Shown: positions 44,582 to 54,152 of the stretch, one piece after another
Position numbering within the stretch: position 1 is the stretch's first letter
How the letters are laid out: the number at the start of each line of letters is the position of its first letter
Assembly: GCA_964567755.1 (NCBI GenBank)
Contig: CAZMNW010000061.1
Span: 31,692-95,691, forward strand
Direction of reading: 5' to 3'
Origin: DASRJW01 sp964567755
Lineage (GTDB): Bacteria > Krumholzibacteriota > Krumholzibacteriia > G020349025
DNA length: 64,000 nt
Program-made: the position numbers and the translations under genes
Notes under the pieces: generated by a model
The model's input: only the letters and a program-made list of their open reading frames with translations
Database searches by the model: none
What the model was told of the DNA's origin: nothing

Positions 44582-45886
44582 ATGCGTTTCTCATCGTGGT
44601 CTCGAGTTGCGATCGTGGTCTGCGCAGTATGCAGCCTCGCGGTCGATGCACGGGGGATCACCTCTCTCGACATCGGCTACGGCACGCCCACGGGCACGGC
44701 GCTCGGCCGTGCCGCCGCCATGGGGTCGACGGGTGTGTCGCTGTTCCAGGGCAGCTCGGCCGTGGTGAACAACCCAGCGTTGCTGTCGCTGCAACCACAG
44801 CGGTTGTACGCCGATTTCCTATTCGGCGTGACGCACCTGGCGGAGGACAGGCTGGTGCCGCTGTACGACAGCTTCAATGCCTATGTGGATGAAACGACCA
44901 TCGCCACCAACCGCAACACCTACGCCGTGGCGCAGGGTGGACTGGTGTGGCGCCTGCCATTCACGCATCCCATGGCGCTCGCCGCCGGTGTCTACGAACG
45001 CTACGATTTCGATTACGACTACTTCGAAGAAGCGCGCAATCCAGACCCGTTCAATCCAGAGACACGCGACGCGCTGCTCGCCCAACGCACGTTGGCGGTC
45101 GAGGGTCTGCTGCGGTCGGCCACCGCCGGCTTCGCCAGCGATCTGATGTCGCGCGCGCGGCTTGGAGCCTCGGTGCACTACTACTTCGGCGATGTCGAAA
45201 CGGCGGTGCGCGAAACGGACTTCGAAGCCAACACGTCGACGACCGCGACACTCTTGCGCCAGCTCGACGGCTGGGGATGGAGCCTTGGCGGGCAGGGAAG
45301 CGTGACCGACAGAATCGATGTCGCCGTGGCCTTCGAGGCCCCATTCCAGGTCGATGGACCGCATCACTTGCGTGAGACCGACTCGGCGCTTCCCGATCCC
45401 GTGGTCGTGGACAGCAGCAGCGACGAAACGATCGAGTATCCCGGAGCGCTGCGTTTCGGCGCCACGTATCGGCCTCAGAACCAACTGGCCACGACATTCA
45501 CTGTCGAAGCGGTGCGCCGATTCTGGGATGAGCTGGAAGACGGCTTCCGTGCCAACGTGTTGCAAGACACGTTTGCGCTGCGGGACACCTGGGATCTGCG
45601 GCTCGGTCTCGAGCACGTGTTCTACAACGGCTTGCCAGTGCGATTCGGTTTCCGCTACTTGGAAAACTACGCCGACCCCGAGGCGGCACGTTCGATCTAC
45701 TCCGCCGGCCTGGGCTACCGGTTCGAGCGCATGCGCTTCGACATCACGGCGCTCTACCATCGCCAGACGAGCCGCCAGCAATTCCTGTTCGACCCGTCGC
45801 AGCCCGGCTTCCCCGCACCCAACAGCAGCATCAAAGTGCAGGACAGCGTCCTGCAGCTGGTGTTCGGGATCCAGCGCGGCTTCTGA
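44582..45886 (+). CDS. outer-membrane barrel of the PorV/OmpP1(FadL)-like type
   Basis: A 434-residue protein. Signal peptide (VAIVVCAVCSLAVDARG), then YGTPTGTALGRAAAMGSTG and FQGSSAVVNNPALLSLQP, a PorV/PorQ-like N terminus. The remainder alternates strands with acidic loops and ends LQLVFGIQRGF with terminal phenylalanine. It follows the HhH barrel gene by 12 bases and probably belongs to the same transcript. Confidence 0.82.
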   Translation: MRFSSWSRVAIVVCAVCSLAVDARGITSLDIGYGTPTGTALGRAAAMGSTGVSLFQGSSAVVNNPALLSLQPQRLYADFLFGVTHLAEDRLVPLYDSFNAYVDETTIATNRNTYAVAQGGLVWRLPFTHPMALAAGVYERYDFDYDYFEEARNPDPFNPETRDALLAQRTLAVEGLLRSATAGFASDLMSRARLGASVHYYFGDVETAVRETDFEANTSTTATLLRQLDGWGWSLGGQGSVTDRIDVAVAFEAPFQVDGPHHLRETDSALPDPVVVDSSSDETIEYPGALRFGATYRPQNQLATTFTVEAVRRFWDELEDGFRANVLQDTFALRDTWDLRLGLEHVFYNGLPVRFGFRYLENYADPEAARSIYSAGLGYRFERMRFDITALYHRQTSRQQFLFDPSQPGFPAPNSSIKVQDSVLQLVFGIQRGF

Positions 45887-46080
45887 ACGGAGCGGGAACG
45901 GCGGGGTCGAGAAAACGGTTACCTTGGAGAGGGAGCCGACGGCCCGTTGCTTCGCTGGCCTCGATCGGCTGCCATCGCCGCGGCTTGGATCCAGGGCATG
46001 GATCGTGCGCTCCGGAGTTGGGTCTGACTGCCGAGGCTGGGTCACAGAGCGGGCACGGGCGAAACCGACAGGTGTTGCAG

Positions 46081-47520
46081 ATGCGATCCGTGATCCTCGT
46101 GTTGGTTCTGTCGCTCTTCGCGGGTGGCTGTGCGCGCAAGGACGGCATCGTCGAGCCGCCACCGACGACGCCGCCACTGCCGCAGGGTGTCACCGTCGAG
46201 GACAACGTCGTTCACTGGTCGACCGATATCGAATCCCGGGGCAGCGTGCGCTACGGTTTCGCGGCCGATGCTCTCGACCACATGGCCTATCCCGCCGCCG
46301 CGGACCGGCGCGATCGTGAGCTGCTCGTGGAACACGCGGTGGCTTTGCTCGATGTGCGGCCCGGGCAACCCGTGTTCCTGCAAACAGTGAACGATGCCCC
46401 GGGTCGCCCCACGGGGTACTCGGCGCTCGGCGCGTTCGACCCTGCCGCCGCATCGGCGTCGGATCTACTGACTGCGACGATGATCCACATTGGTTTCGGC
46501 GACAGCCACCTCATCACGCTGCCGAATGGCAAGCGTGTTCTGATCGATGGGGGCGAGCGTGACGCCGCCGCGTCGGTGGCGCAGTACCTCGACCAGCATG
46601 GGGTTGCGACCCTCGACGCGATGCTGGCGACGCACGTGCACATCGACCACATGGGCGGGTTGGTCGGCGAGTTCGGCACCACGGCCGATGGGTTGCTCGC
46701 GCGCGGCCCGGCCGTATTCTTCGATTCGCCGAGCAAGAGCTGGCCGCGCAGCGCATACGACGAGGCCCTCGCCACCCTGTCCGGCGCCGGCGTGCGACGC
46801 GTCGAACTCTCGCGTGGTCAAAGCACGGCCAACACTTCCGAACTGGCTTGGGATCCGCGCGTCCATGTGGTCGTGCTCTCGAGCGGCCGGTTGCCGAACT
46901 ACACCCCTTCCGCGGCGCGGGAGAACGACGACATCAACAACGACTCCATCGTGCTCCGTTGGAGTTATGGGGATGTGGATTTCGTCATCGGCGGTGACGC
47001 GGAGGCCGCGGCCGAAGCCAGCATCCTGCAGGCATTCCCAGGAGCGGCGCTCGAGGTCGAGTACTACAAGGCGCATCATCACGGCTTGCCCGATGCGTCG
47101 ACGTCGGCCTGGCTGCGGGTGCTGCAGCCGCGTGTCGCGTTCATCCCCAACACGCAGCTCACTTTCGACGGCAATGTCACGTCGGCGCTCTCGCGCACCA
47201 CGACAGAATTGACCGAGCTCGGTGCGCACATCTATGCCATCGACGACGCGGCGAGCCTCGGGCGCATGCGCGCGAGCGGCATTCAGTACAACGTCACCTT
47301 CGCGACCGATGGCACGAGCTACGAAGTGCGAATCGAACGTGCCTTGCAGGTAGTGGCGCTCGCCTCGAAGGCCAGCTGTGTGCGCGATGATCCGGATCTG
47401 CGTCACCTTTTCGAGACGCCAGACCTCGCGCGCGAAGTTCCGTTCCCGGCGTTCGCGCAGGACTTGGCGCAGTCCCCGGCCGTGAGGCCGAGGACGCAAC
47501 GAAACGAGGTGCACCCATGA
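46081..47520 (+). CDS. lipoprotein with ComEC-like metallo-beta-lactamase domain
   Basis: A 479-residue protein. The ATG at 46081 gives a lipoprotein signal with lipobox FAGGC. An Ig/fibronectin-like region (about 35-120) precedes a ComEC/Rec2-type beta-lactamase domain: GDSHLITLPNGKRVLIDGGE, LATHVHIDHMGGLVG (HxHxDH), NNDSIVLRWSYGDVDFVIGG, YYKAHHHGLPDAST. ComEC-type domains are proposed nucleases that degrade one DNA strand during uptake. This one lacks the channel and is exposed on the cell surface or in the periplasm. The stop overlaps the 5'-nucleotidase gene. Confidence 0.85.
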   Translation: MRSVILVLVLSLFAGGCARKDGIVEPPPTTPPLPQGVTVEDNVVHWSTDIESRGSVRYGFAADALDHMAYPAAADRRDRELLVEHAVALLDVRPGQPVFLQTVNDAPGRPTGYSALGAFDPAAASASDLLTATMIHIGFGDSHLITLPNGKRVLIDGGERDAAASVAQYLDQHGVATLDAMLATHVHIDHMGGLVGEFGTTADGLLARGPAVFFDSPSKSWPRSAYDEALATLSGAGVRRVELSRGQSTANTSELAWDPRVHVVVLSSGRLPNYTPSAARENDDINNDSIVLRWSYGDVDFVIGGDAEAAAEASILQAFPGAALEVEYYKAHHHGLPDASTSAWLRVLQPRVAFIPNTQLTFDGNVTSALSRTTTELTELGAHIYAIDDAASLGRMRASGIQYNVTFATDGTSYEVRIERALQVVALASKASCVRDDPDLRHLFETPDLAREVPFPAFAQDLAQSPAVRPRTQRNEVHP

Positions 47521-49205
47521 GACGCGCCGTGCTGAGTTTGGCGAAGATGGCGACGGCCGTGCTGCTGACGATGACTCTCGCTCGGACTGCGGGCGCGAGT
47601 GCCGACGATGTCATCCGCCTGCATCTCGTGTGGACCAACGACGTGCACGGCCACGTCGCACCAGAGGGCGCCACGTTCATGAACCCGGATTTTCCGCCGC
47701 CGCTCGGCGGCGGTGCCTCGGCGTCCCGGTACATCGAGCAATTGCGTGCACAGGCTGCATTACGCGGGGAAGGTGTGCTGCTCGTCGATGCCGGCGACAC
47801 TTGGCAAGGGGCGCCGGTCGGCACCCTCACCCAAGGCTTGGTGATGGAAGCATACTTCGACGCGCTCGAGTACGACGCCGTGGTGCCGGGGAACCACGAG
47901 TTCGATCAGGGCAAAGACATCGCCATTCGCATGTCCGGCGCCATGCGGCGCAAGTTCGTGTGCGCCAACATCTACAAGGCGGGCACGGACTCGTTGGTCG
48001 ATTGGGTCGAGCCCTATCGCATCGTCGAACACGCGGGCCTGCGCATCGGCATCATCGGTGCCAACACGCCGGGGACGGCGCAAATGGCGTTCAAGGACCA
48101 TATCGTCGGTCTCGACTTCGGTCTGGTGCTGCCGGCGGTGGAGAAATACCGCGACCATTTGCAGCAGAACGAGAGTGTGGACGCGGTGTTCCTCGTCGTC
48201 CACGAGGGCTTGCCGTACGATTCGCGCCAGGCGTGGAAAGAGCTGCAAGAGCGCGTCGCGAAGGGTGTGGATCTACGTCAAGACATCCGCGGCGCCATGG
48301 ATCTGGCGCACGTGCTGGACGGCGTGCCGGTGATCGTGGCCGGCCACACGCATCGCGGCTACCGCGAGCCTTGGATCGACCCGGTGACCCATACCATAGT
48401 GGTCGAAACCTTCGGCAACGGTTCATCGCTCGGACACGTCATCTTGAAGTTCGACCGGGCGACGAAGATGTTGATCGGCTACGAGTCGCCGCGGCGCGAC
48501 GGTGTCCTCGTCACCCTGTTCGAGGACGAATGGTGGCCCGAGCCCGAAACGCAAGCCAAGCTCCAGCCCTTCGTCGATCAGGTGCAACAAGGTCTCGACG
48601 TCAAGGTCGGCAGCTCGCGTGTCGAGCTCACGCGCCGCGGCGGCAGCAACAGTCCGATGGGCAACTTCGTCACCGAGGCCATGCGCGAGGCGCTAGGAGC
48701 CGATCTGGCCATCACCAACACCGGCGGCCTGAGGACCGATCTGGCCACAGGCGATCTCACCGTCGAAGATCTGTTGCGGGTGGAACCCTTCGGGAATGCT
48801 CTCGTGCTCGTGCAGATGGACGGGCGCATGGTGCGACGCATCTTCGAACGCAAGAGCCGGCGCGGCTCGAGCGGCGTGGCTCAGAGCGGTGCCGAGCTCG
48901 TCCTCGACCCGGATGTGGACGAAGGCAGTCGCGTGCTCGAGCTGCGTGTGGCTGGCGAGCCGGTGCAACCAGATCGAATCTATCGTGTCGTGACCACCGA
49001 CTATCTCATGGAAGGAAACAGCGGGCTCGATTTCCTGGCGCAAATCTCACCCGACCAGTGCGACTATACGGGGATCCTGCTGCGCGAGGCCATGGCCCGT
49101 CATCTGGAGAAGCATTCGCCGATTCGGCCACGGCGTGACGACCGTTGGCTCGAGAAACCGGGCGGCACGATGGCCGCATACTTGAAGGGATGGGCGGTTC
49201 CATGA
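47517..49205 (+). CDS. exported 5'-nucleotidase/UshA-family metallophosphatase
   Basis: A 562-residue protein with a signal sequence (VLLTMTLARTAGASA). The metallophosphatase motifs are HLVWTNDVHGHV, LLVDAGDTWQG, VVPGNHEFDQG and IVAGHTHRGY. The C-terminal substrate domain has GNFVTEAMREALGADLAITN and DLTVEDLLRVEPFGNALVL. It would remove phosphate from nucleotides outside the cytoplasm. It overlaps the upstream ComEC-like and downstream DUF885 genes by four bases each. Confidence 0.93.
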   Translation: MRRAVLSLAKMATAVLLTMTLARTAGASADDVIRLHLVWTNDVHGHVAPEGATFMNPDFPPPLGGGASASRYIEQLRAQAALRGEGVLLVDAGDTWQGAPVGTLTQGLVMEAYFDALEYDAVVPGNHEFDQGKDIAIRMSGAMRRKFVCANIYKAGTDSLVDWVEPYRIVEHAGLRIGIIGANTPGTAQMAFKDHIVGLDFGLVLPAVEKYRDHLQQNESVDAVFLVVHEGLPYDSRQAWKELQERVAKGVDLRQDIRGAMDLAHVLDGVPVIVAGHTHRGYREPWIDPVTHTIVVETFGNGSSLGHVILKFDRATKMLIGYESPRRDGVLVTLFEDEWWPEPETQAKLQPFVDQVQQGLDVKVGSSRVELTRRGGSNSPMGNFVTEAMREALGADLAITNTGGLRTDLATGDLTVEDLLRVEPFGNALVLVQMDGRMVRRIFERKSRRGSSGVAQSGAELVLDPDVDEGSRVLELRVAGEPVQPDRIYRVVTTDYLMEGNSGLDFLAQISPDQCDYTGILLREAMARHLEKHSPIRPRRDDRWLEKPGGTMAAYLKGWAVP

Positions 49206-51016
49206 TCGCAGCAAAGATGCGGTGCGCACGCCGCGGCATGGTCCTCGTTTGGATTGCCGCAGCACTCGGCGGCGTGCGGCTGCCGGCCGCCGCAGCCGAA
49301 GGGAGCGATGCCGTGCGATTGGAACGCCTGGCGGCGGAGTTCTGGGAGTTGTATCTGCGGTCGGAGCCCGTGGAAGCCACGGCGCTCGGCGACCGGCGCT
49401 TCGATCATTTGCTGCCGGACTCGACTCCCGAAGGGCGCGCGCGCCTGCGCCAGCAACTCGAGGCGCTGCGTCAGACGGTGGCCGCGATCGATCCCGCGCC
49501 GCTGACAGCGGAAGAACGCATCACTTCCTCGATGCTGCTCGAGGTCATCGCGGGGAATCTCGCCGTTCTCGATTGCGGTTTCTACGATTGGGTCGTCGAT
49601 CCGCTCGAAGGACCGCAGGTGGCGTTCCAAAACGTTCCGGCGATGCAACGCGTCGACACACCGGAACAGGCGCGTGCCATGGGAAGGCGCTGGCGTGCCA
49701 TGGGACCTACCATGGAGGCGCACGTCGCCAACCTGCGAGCGGGGCTCGCGAACGGTCGCGTCGCGACCCGCAACCAGGTGGAGCGCGTGCTTGAGCAACT
49801 CGACGAGCTGCTCGCCCAAGACGTGCGGGAGTGGGCGCTGTTGTCGCCGCTCGAGACGCAGCACCCCAGCTGGCCGGCGGCCGAGCGCCAGGCGTTCGCC
49901 GACAGCCTGGTCGGCGCGGTGCGCGAGGTCATTCGACCGGCGTTCGGACGCTACCGCGACTTCCTGCGCGCCGAGATCCTGCCGCGCGTACGCGGTGAAG
50001 ACAAAGTAGGCCTCGTGCATCTCCCCGGCGGCGATGAGTGCTATACGGCGATGATTCGCCGCCACACGACGCTCGCTCTCAGCGCCGACGAGATCCATCG
50101 CTTCGGCCGCGCCGAAGTCGAGCGCATCATGACGGAAATGCGCATTCTAGGTGAACGCGTCTTCAAGACCGATGACCAGGCCGAGATCTTGAAGCGCTTG
50201 CGCAGCGATCCCAAGCTGCACTTCGCCACGCGCGACGAAGTGGAGGCGAAGGCACGCGAAGCGCTGACGCGCGCCCAAGCGTCGGTGCCGCAGGCTTTCG
50301 GCATTCGGCCGCGCGCGGGCTGCGAGGTCGTACGCATGGAGGCGCACGAGGAGAAGCATTCGACGATCGCCTACTACCGGCAGCCGGCGGTGGATGGTTC
50401 GCGCCCTGGACGCTATTACATCAATACGTCCGCGCCCGAGACGCGCCCGCGCTACGAAGCCGAAGCGTTGGCTTTCCACGAGGCCGTGCCTGGACACCAT
50501 CTGCAGATCGCCATCGCACAGGAGATCCAAGGCATCCCGTCGTTCCGCAAGCACCTGGGCTCGACCGCATTCGTCGAAGGCTGGGCGCTGTACACCGAGC
50601 AGCTGTGCGACGAGCTGGGACTGTATTCCAGCGATCTCGACCGCATCGGCAAGCTCAGCTTCGAGGCCTGGCGCGCCTGCCGGTTGGTCGTGGACACGGG
50701 AATGCACGCCCAGGGTTGGAGCCGGCAGCAAGCCATCGACTTCATGCTCGCCAACTCGGCGCTCGCCGAGAACAACATCGTCAACGAGGTGGACCGCTAC
50801 ATCACCTGGCCGGGGCAAGCGCTCGCCTACAAGCTCGGGCAAGTCGAGATCCTGGAGCTGCGCCAAGAGGCGCGCCGGCTGCGCGGCGCAAGTTTCGATC
50901 TGCGCGAGTTCCACGACGTGGTGCTGAGCCACGGCGCCGTCACCATGACCGCTCTCGGCGACATCGTGCGCGACCATTTCTCGCAGCCCGCGCCCGCCGC
51001 GAAGGGCGGGCGTTGA
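49202..51016 (+). CDS. DUF885-family exported metallohydrolase
   Basis: A 604-residue protein starting at ATG 49202 inside the upstream stop (ATGA). Signal sequence MVLVWIAAALGGVRLPAAA. DUF885 hallmarks are ATALGDRRFDHLLPDS near the N terminus, the zinc motif FHEAVPGHHLQIAIAQ, FVEGWALYTEQLCDELGLY and YITWPGQALAYKLGQ. The family is probably a zinc carboxypeptidase or dipeptidase. Confidence 0.92.
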   Translation: MIAAKMRCARRGMVLVWIAAALGGVRLPAAAAEGSDAVRLERLAAEFWELYLRSEPVEATALGDRRFDHLLPDSTPEGRARLRQQLEALRQTVAAIDPAPLTAEERITSSMLLEVIAGNLAVLDCGFYDWVVDPLEGPQVAFQNVPAMQRVDTPEQARAMGRRWRAMGPTMEAHVANLRAGLANGRVATRNQVERVLEQLDELLAQDVREWALLSPLETQHPSWPAAERQAFADSLVGAVREVIRPAFGRYRDFLRAEILPRVRGEDKVGLVHLPGGDECYTAMIRRHTTLALSADEIHRFGRAEVERIMTEMRILGERVFKTDDQAEILKRLRSDPKLHFATRDEVEAKAREALTRAQASVPQAFGIRPRAGCEVVRMEAHEEKHSTIAYYRQPAVDGSRPGRYYINTSAPETRPRYEAEALAFHEAVPGHHLQIAIAQEIQGIPSFRKHLGSTAFVEGWALYTEQLCDELGLYSSDLDRIGKLSFEAWRACRLVVDTGMHAQGWSRQQAIDFMLANSALAENNIVNEVDRYITWPGQALAYKLGQVEILELRQEARRLRGASFDLREFHDVVLSHGAVTMTALGDIVRDHFSQPAPAAKGGR

Positions 51017-51055
51017 TGCAAGCCGGAGCCGTCGGACATCGATGGAGGCATATAG

Positions 51056-51145
51056 CTCGAGCCGGGAGACACCGCGGAGCGAATCAACGCGTGGGTCCAG
51101 GACAAGACGCACGGCAAGATCGATTCGATCGTCCCGCAGCGAATT
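51056..51145 (+). pseudogene. serpin gene relic
   Basis: One frame reads LEPGDTAERINAWVQDKTHG then KIDSIVPQ, matching the serpin segment I-N-x-W-V-E-x-K-T-x-G-K-I-x-D-L-I-P. It starts right after an in-frame TAG and has no start codon, reactive loop or other serpin parts. Only about 30 residues survive. Confidence 0.6.
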
Positions 51146-51207
51146 TGTAGGTACCAGCCCGGCTCCAAAAGCTGCGGAGCGCGGTGTTTTCCATGTGGCA
51201 AGTGGGG

Positions 51208-51248
51208 TTGCGTTTGGACGCTCCAAACGCAAATCTACTTGCGTTTGG
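51208..51248. promoter_or_regulatory. three copies of TTGCGTTTGG, two forming a perfect palindrome
   Basis: TTGCGTTTGG (51208-51217) and its inverse CCAAACGCAA (51223-51232) form a perfect 10-bp inverted repeat with a 5-base spacer. A third copy in direct orientation is at 51239-51248. The group ends 25 bases before the start of the DUF4143 ATPase gene and is placed like an operator. Confidence 0.6.
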
Positions 51249-51273
51249 TTAACAGAGCGCCTATCTTTGGCCC

Positions 51274-52437
51274 ATGCATCCGCGCACCTTCTGGCAACGC
51301 CGTCTGGAGGAGGCCTGGACTCGACGTTCCGTCCTCTGGCTCATGGGCGTCCGTCGAGCCGGAAAGACGGTCTTGAGCCAAAGTCTTTCTGGGATCGAGT
51401 ATTTCGACTGCGAGCTGCCCCGCGTTCGACAACAGATCGAGGATCCGGAATCGTTTCTCGCCCGACTCGAGGGCCGGCGGATCGTCCTCGACGAGATTCA
51501 CCGCTTGCCCAACCCGTCACAAGTTCTCAAGATCGCGGCCGACCACCACCCGAAAACGAAGGTTCTCGCGACCGGGTCTTCCACGCTCGGCGCGTCCGCG
51601 CGGTTTCGCGACACCCTCGCCGGCCGCAAAGAGGAGTTGTGGCTCACGCCCCTCGTGTACAGAGACCTGGACGATTTCGGCTCTCGCGACCTCGACCGCC
51701 GCATGTTGCGTGGCGGGCTCCCGCAATTCTTTCTGTCTCCCGAGCTCCCCGAGCGCGATTTCCAGGAATGGATGGATGCGTACTGGGCGAAGGATATCTT
51801 GGAGCTCTTTCGTCTCGAACGCCGTCATTCTTTCCTGCGCTTCGTCGAGTTGCTGCTGGCCCAGAGTGGCGGGATCTTCGAGGCGACGAGCTTGGCAGGT
51901 CCATGCGAAGTGAGCCGCACGACGATCATGAACTACTTGGCGGTCCTCGAGGTCACGTTCGTCGTTCATGTGCTGCGTCCCTTCAGCACACGGCGGCAAC
52001 AGGAGATCGTCGCAGCGCCGAAAGTCTACGCATTCGACTGTGGATTCGTCTGTTACTACCGTGGCTGGCACTCGTTGCGGAACGAGGATCGAGGTTTGTT
52101 ATGGGAGCACATTGTCCTCAACGAGATGCAGGCGCTCCTGCAGTCGCGCCGCATTCAGTACTGGCGCACCAAGCAGGGTCACGAAGTCGATTTTGTTCTG
52201 GCGCCGCGTGGTCGGCCGCCACAGGTGGTGGAATGCAAGTGGTCCGTGCGCGCCTTCGAACCGGAGTCTCTGCTGGCGTTCCGCAAGCTCTACCGAGGTG
52301 GACTCAACCTCGTCGTGTGCGGCGACGTCGATCGGCCCTTCGAGCGTCGATATGACGGCGTCTCGGTACGCTTCATCGGCCTGGGTGATCTCGGCGACGC
52401 ATTGGGCACCATGGACAAGGCCCTCAGTCCCAGGTGA
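51274..52437 (+). CDS. AAA-type ATPase with DUF4143 domain
   Basis: A 387-residue protein. Walker A WLMGVRRAGKTVLSQSL, Walker B RRIVLDEIHRLPN, sensor in VLATGSSTLG. The C-terminal half is DUF4143: RMLRGGLPQFFL, TIMNYLAVLEVTFVVHVLRP, KVYAFDCGFVCYYRG, HIVLNEMQALL and RTKQGHEVDFVL (nuclease-like D-x-V/E-x-K arrangement with VVECKWS). Such ATPases are scattered, often in mobile or defence-related places, and lack a settled role. It overlaps the convergent gene at 52424 by 14 bases. Confidence 0.9.
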   Translation: MHPRTFWQRRLEEAWTRRSVLWLMGVRRAGKTVLSQSLSGIEYFDCELPRVRQQIEDPESFLARLEGRRIVLDEIHRLPNPSQVLKIAADHHPKTKVLATGSSTLGASARFRDTLAGRKEELWLTPLVYRDLDDFGSRDLDRRMLRGGLPQFFLSPELPERDFQEWMDAYWAKDILELFRLERRHSFLRFVELLLAQSGGIFEATSLAGPCEVSRTTIMNYLAVLEVTFVVHVLRPFSTRRQQEIVAAPKVYAFDCGFVCYYRGWHSLRNEDRGLLWEHIVLNEMQALLQSRRIQYWRTKQGHEVDFVLAPRGRPPQVVECKWSVRAFEPESLLAFRKLYRGGLNLVVCGDVDRPFERRYDGVSVRFIGLGDLGDALGTMDKALSPR

Positions 52438-53335
52438 CTTCCAGGGATTTGGCGCCGTCGGCGAAGTGCAGGCGCAGCTTGCAGAGGGCTTCGTCGTAGC
52501 CGCGGGAAACGAGCCCCATCGCTTGGCGCTGCATGTGATCGGCGGCGAAACGGACGACGAGCGCAGCAGGTCCTTCGACGTGCAGACCGATGGCGCGCGA
52601 CACGGTCAGTTCGACCTCCGCGCCAGCGCCTTCGAAGTACACTTCCACCGTGCCGTCGAATGGTTTGCCCGTCAACTCGATCCTGCACTCAGCCCTCGGG
52701 GCCTGCACGGTGACGACCTTGGGACGCGCATTCAGAATTTGGTGCAGCTCCAGCTCGCCGCCGTCGGCCACCAGCCGGCAACGCTCGAGCGGCACGCGGT
52801 TGACGCGGCGGAACTCGACCCGCAGCTTGGCATCCACGCCGATCAATTGCACTTCCGTCACCGGCATGTCGGTGAAGTCGAAAGCGCCGCTGCCGCCCTC
52901 GCAGCGCAGCAGGAACTGCGTCGGTGCGGGTGGTGAAAACATGAGCTCCCACTTCTCGGCTCTGGGTGTCGAGACTCTCGGTTCCGCGGGCAGGAACTCG
53001 TCGGCGCTGAGCGAGTCGGGTGGCGGAGGCGTCTCGAGCAGAGCGAGATCCCGGATGCGCAGCGTTGGGTCCATCCCGACCCCGAGCATGATGTAGGGAT
53101 ACACCCCTTCCGGATGCGTCCGCACCTCGAGGAGCTGCTGCGGGGTGCCCAAGTACAAGGTCACCGCGTCGCGCAGGCTGTGCAGCTCCACCCGCAGCGA
53201 TTGCAGTGTCTGATACGGCAGGGTGAAGTTCGCACGCGCTGGCAGGGCGAGCAACGCGGTGGCCAGCGCTGCCATCGACAACGAGATCGAAGCCGACGCA
53301 GGCCCGCGTCGTGAATGGCGTTGGCGCCGAGACAT
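52424..53335 (-). CDS. exported protein of unknown function
   Basis: A 303-residue protein with signal peptide (ISLSMAALATALLALPARA). The rest is beta-rich with conserved-looking patterns (LRVELHSLRDAVTLYLGTPQ, GVDAKLRVEFRRVNRVPLER, RAECRIELTGKPFDGTVEVY), ending in AKSLEVTWD. I do not recognise a family. Its ATG overlaps the rhomboid stop (TGATG), so the two are coupled. The 3' end overlaps the convergent DUF4143 gene by 14 bases. Confidence 0.75.
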   Translation of the reverse strand: MSRRQRHSRRGPASASISLSMAALATALLALPARANFTLPYQTLQSLRVELHSLRDAVTLYLGTPQQLLEVRTHPEGVYPYIMLGVGMDPTLRIRDLALLETPPPPDSLSADEFLPAEPRVSTPRAEKWELMFSPPAPTQFLLRCEGGSGAFDFTDMPVTEVQLIGVDAKLRVEFRRVNRVPLERCRLVADGGELELHQILNARPKVVTVQAPRAECRIELTGKPFDGTVEVYFEGAGAEVELTVSRAIGLHVEGPAALVVRFAADHMQRQAMGLVSRGYDEALCKLRLHFADGAKSLEVTWD

Positions 53336-54024
53336 CACGACTTCCAAGCGGCACGTGGTCGCGTCCCGCGGTTGCGGAAGATGCGACCGAGCGCCATGCC
53401 CACCGCGAAGCCGCCGATGTGCGCCCACCAGGCGACACCACCGGACTGCGCGCTCTGGCCCCCGAGGCTCAACGTGCCGCTGAACAGCTGCAGCACGAAC
53501 CACATGCCGAGAACGATCAGCGCCGGCAGCTCGGCCACGCGCATGAAGTAACCGAGCGGGATCAAGGTCAGCACGCGCGATTTCGGGAACATCACCAGAT
53601 ACGCGCCCAGCACGCCGGCGATGGCACCGCTGGCGCCGATCGAAGGGACCGCCGAAGTCGCGTTGGTGTACGCGTGGGCGAGCGTCGCGACCCAACCGCA
53701 GAACACATAGAAGAGCAGATAGCCGAAGCGTCCGAGGCGATCCTCGACATTGTCGCCGAAGATCCACAAATAGAGCATGTTGCCGAGAACGTGCGCCCAG
53801 CCGCCATGCAAAAACATGGAGTACACCACGGAGCGCCCGTCGGCGAGCCAGTTCCCCGGTTCAAAGTAGACATCCGGGATGAAGGCGACGTCGATGAGGA
53901 AGGGCTGCAGACGCTGGCCCAGACTGAGCTCGTAGAAGAATGCCAGCATGTTGATGGCGATCAGCGACACCGTGACCAGCGGGAACCGATTGCGCTGCTG
54001 GATATCGCGCAACGGGATGACCAT
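53335..54024 (-). CDS. rhomboid-family intramembrane serine protease
   Basis: A 229-residue membrane protein from ATG 54024 with GGAGGA five bases upstream. About six helices. MFLHGGWAHVLGNMLYLWIFG in the early helices, catalytic serine in SIGASGAIAGVLGAYL, and catalytic histidine in WWAHIGGFAVGMALG. It cleaves membrane-embedded substrates. The downstream gene may encode a partner or substrate, inferred from coupling only. Confidence 0.94.
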   Translation of the reverse strand: MVIPLRDIQQRNRFPLVTVSLIAINMLAFFYELSLGQRLQPFLIDVAFIPDVYFEPGNWLADGRSVVYSMFLHGGWAHVLGNMLYLWIFGDNVEDRLGRFGYLLFYVFCGWVATLAHAYTNATSAVPSIGASGAIAGVLGAYLVMFPKSRVLTLIPLGYFMRVAELPALIVLGMWFVLQLFSGTLSLGGQSAQSGGVAWWAHIGGFAVGMALGRIFRNRGTRPRAAWKS

Positions 54025-54152
54025 CTGGTTCCTCCGTGGAGCGGCGGTGGCGTCTCGACGCACGACGCCAGGATTGCGGCGACATCATACCCGGATCCAG
54101 CAGACGTCACCATGTGATACGATTCGCCGATACTTGTGCCCAGGAGCCCCCC

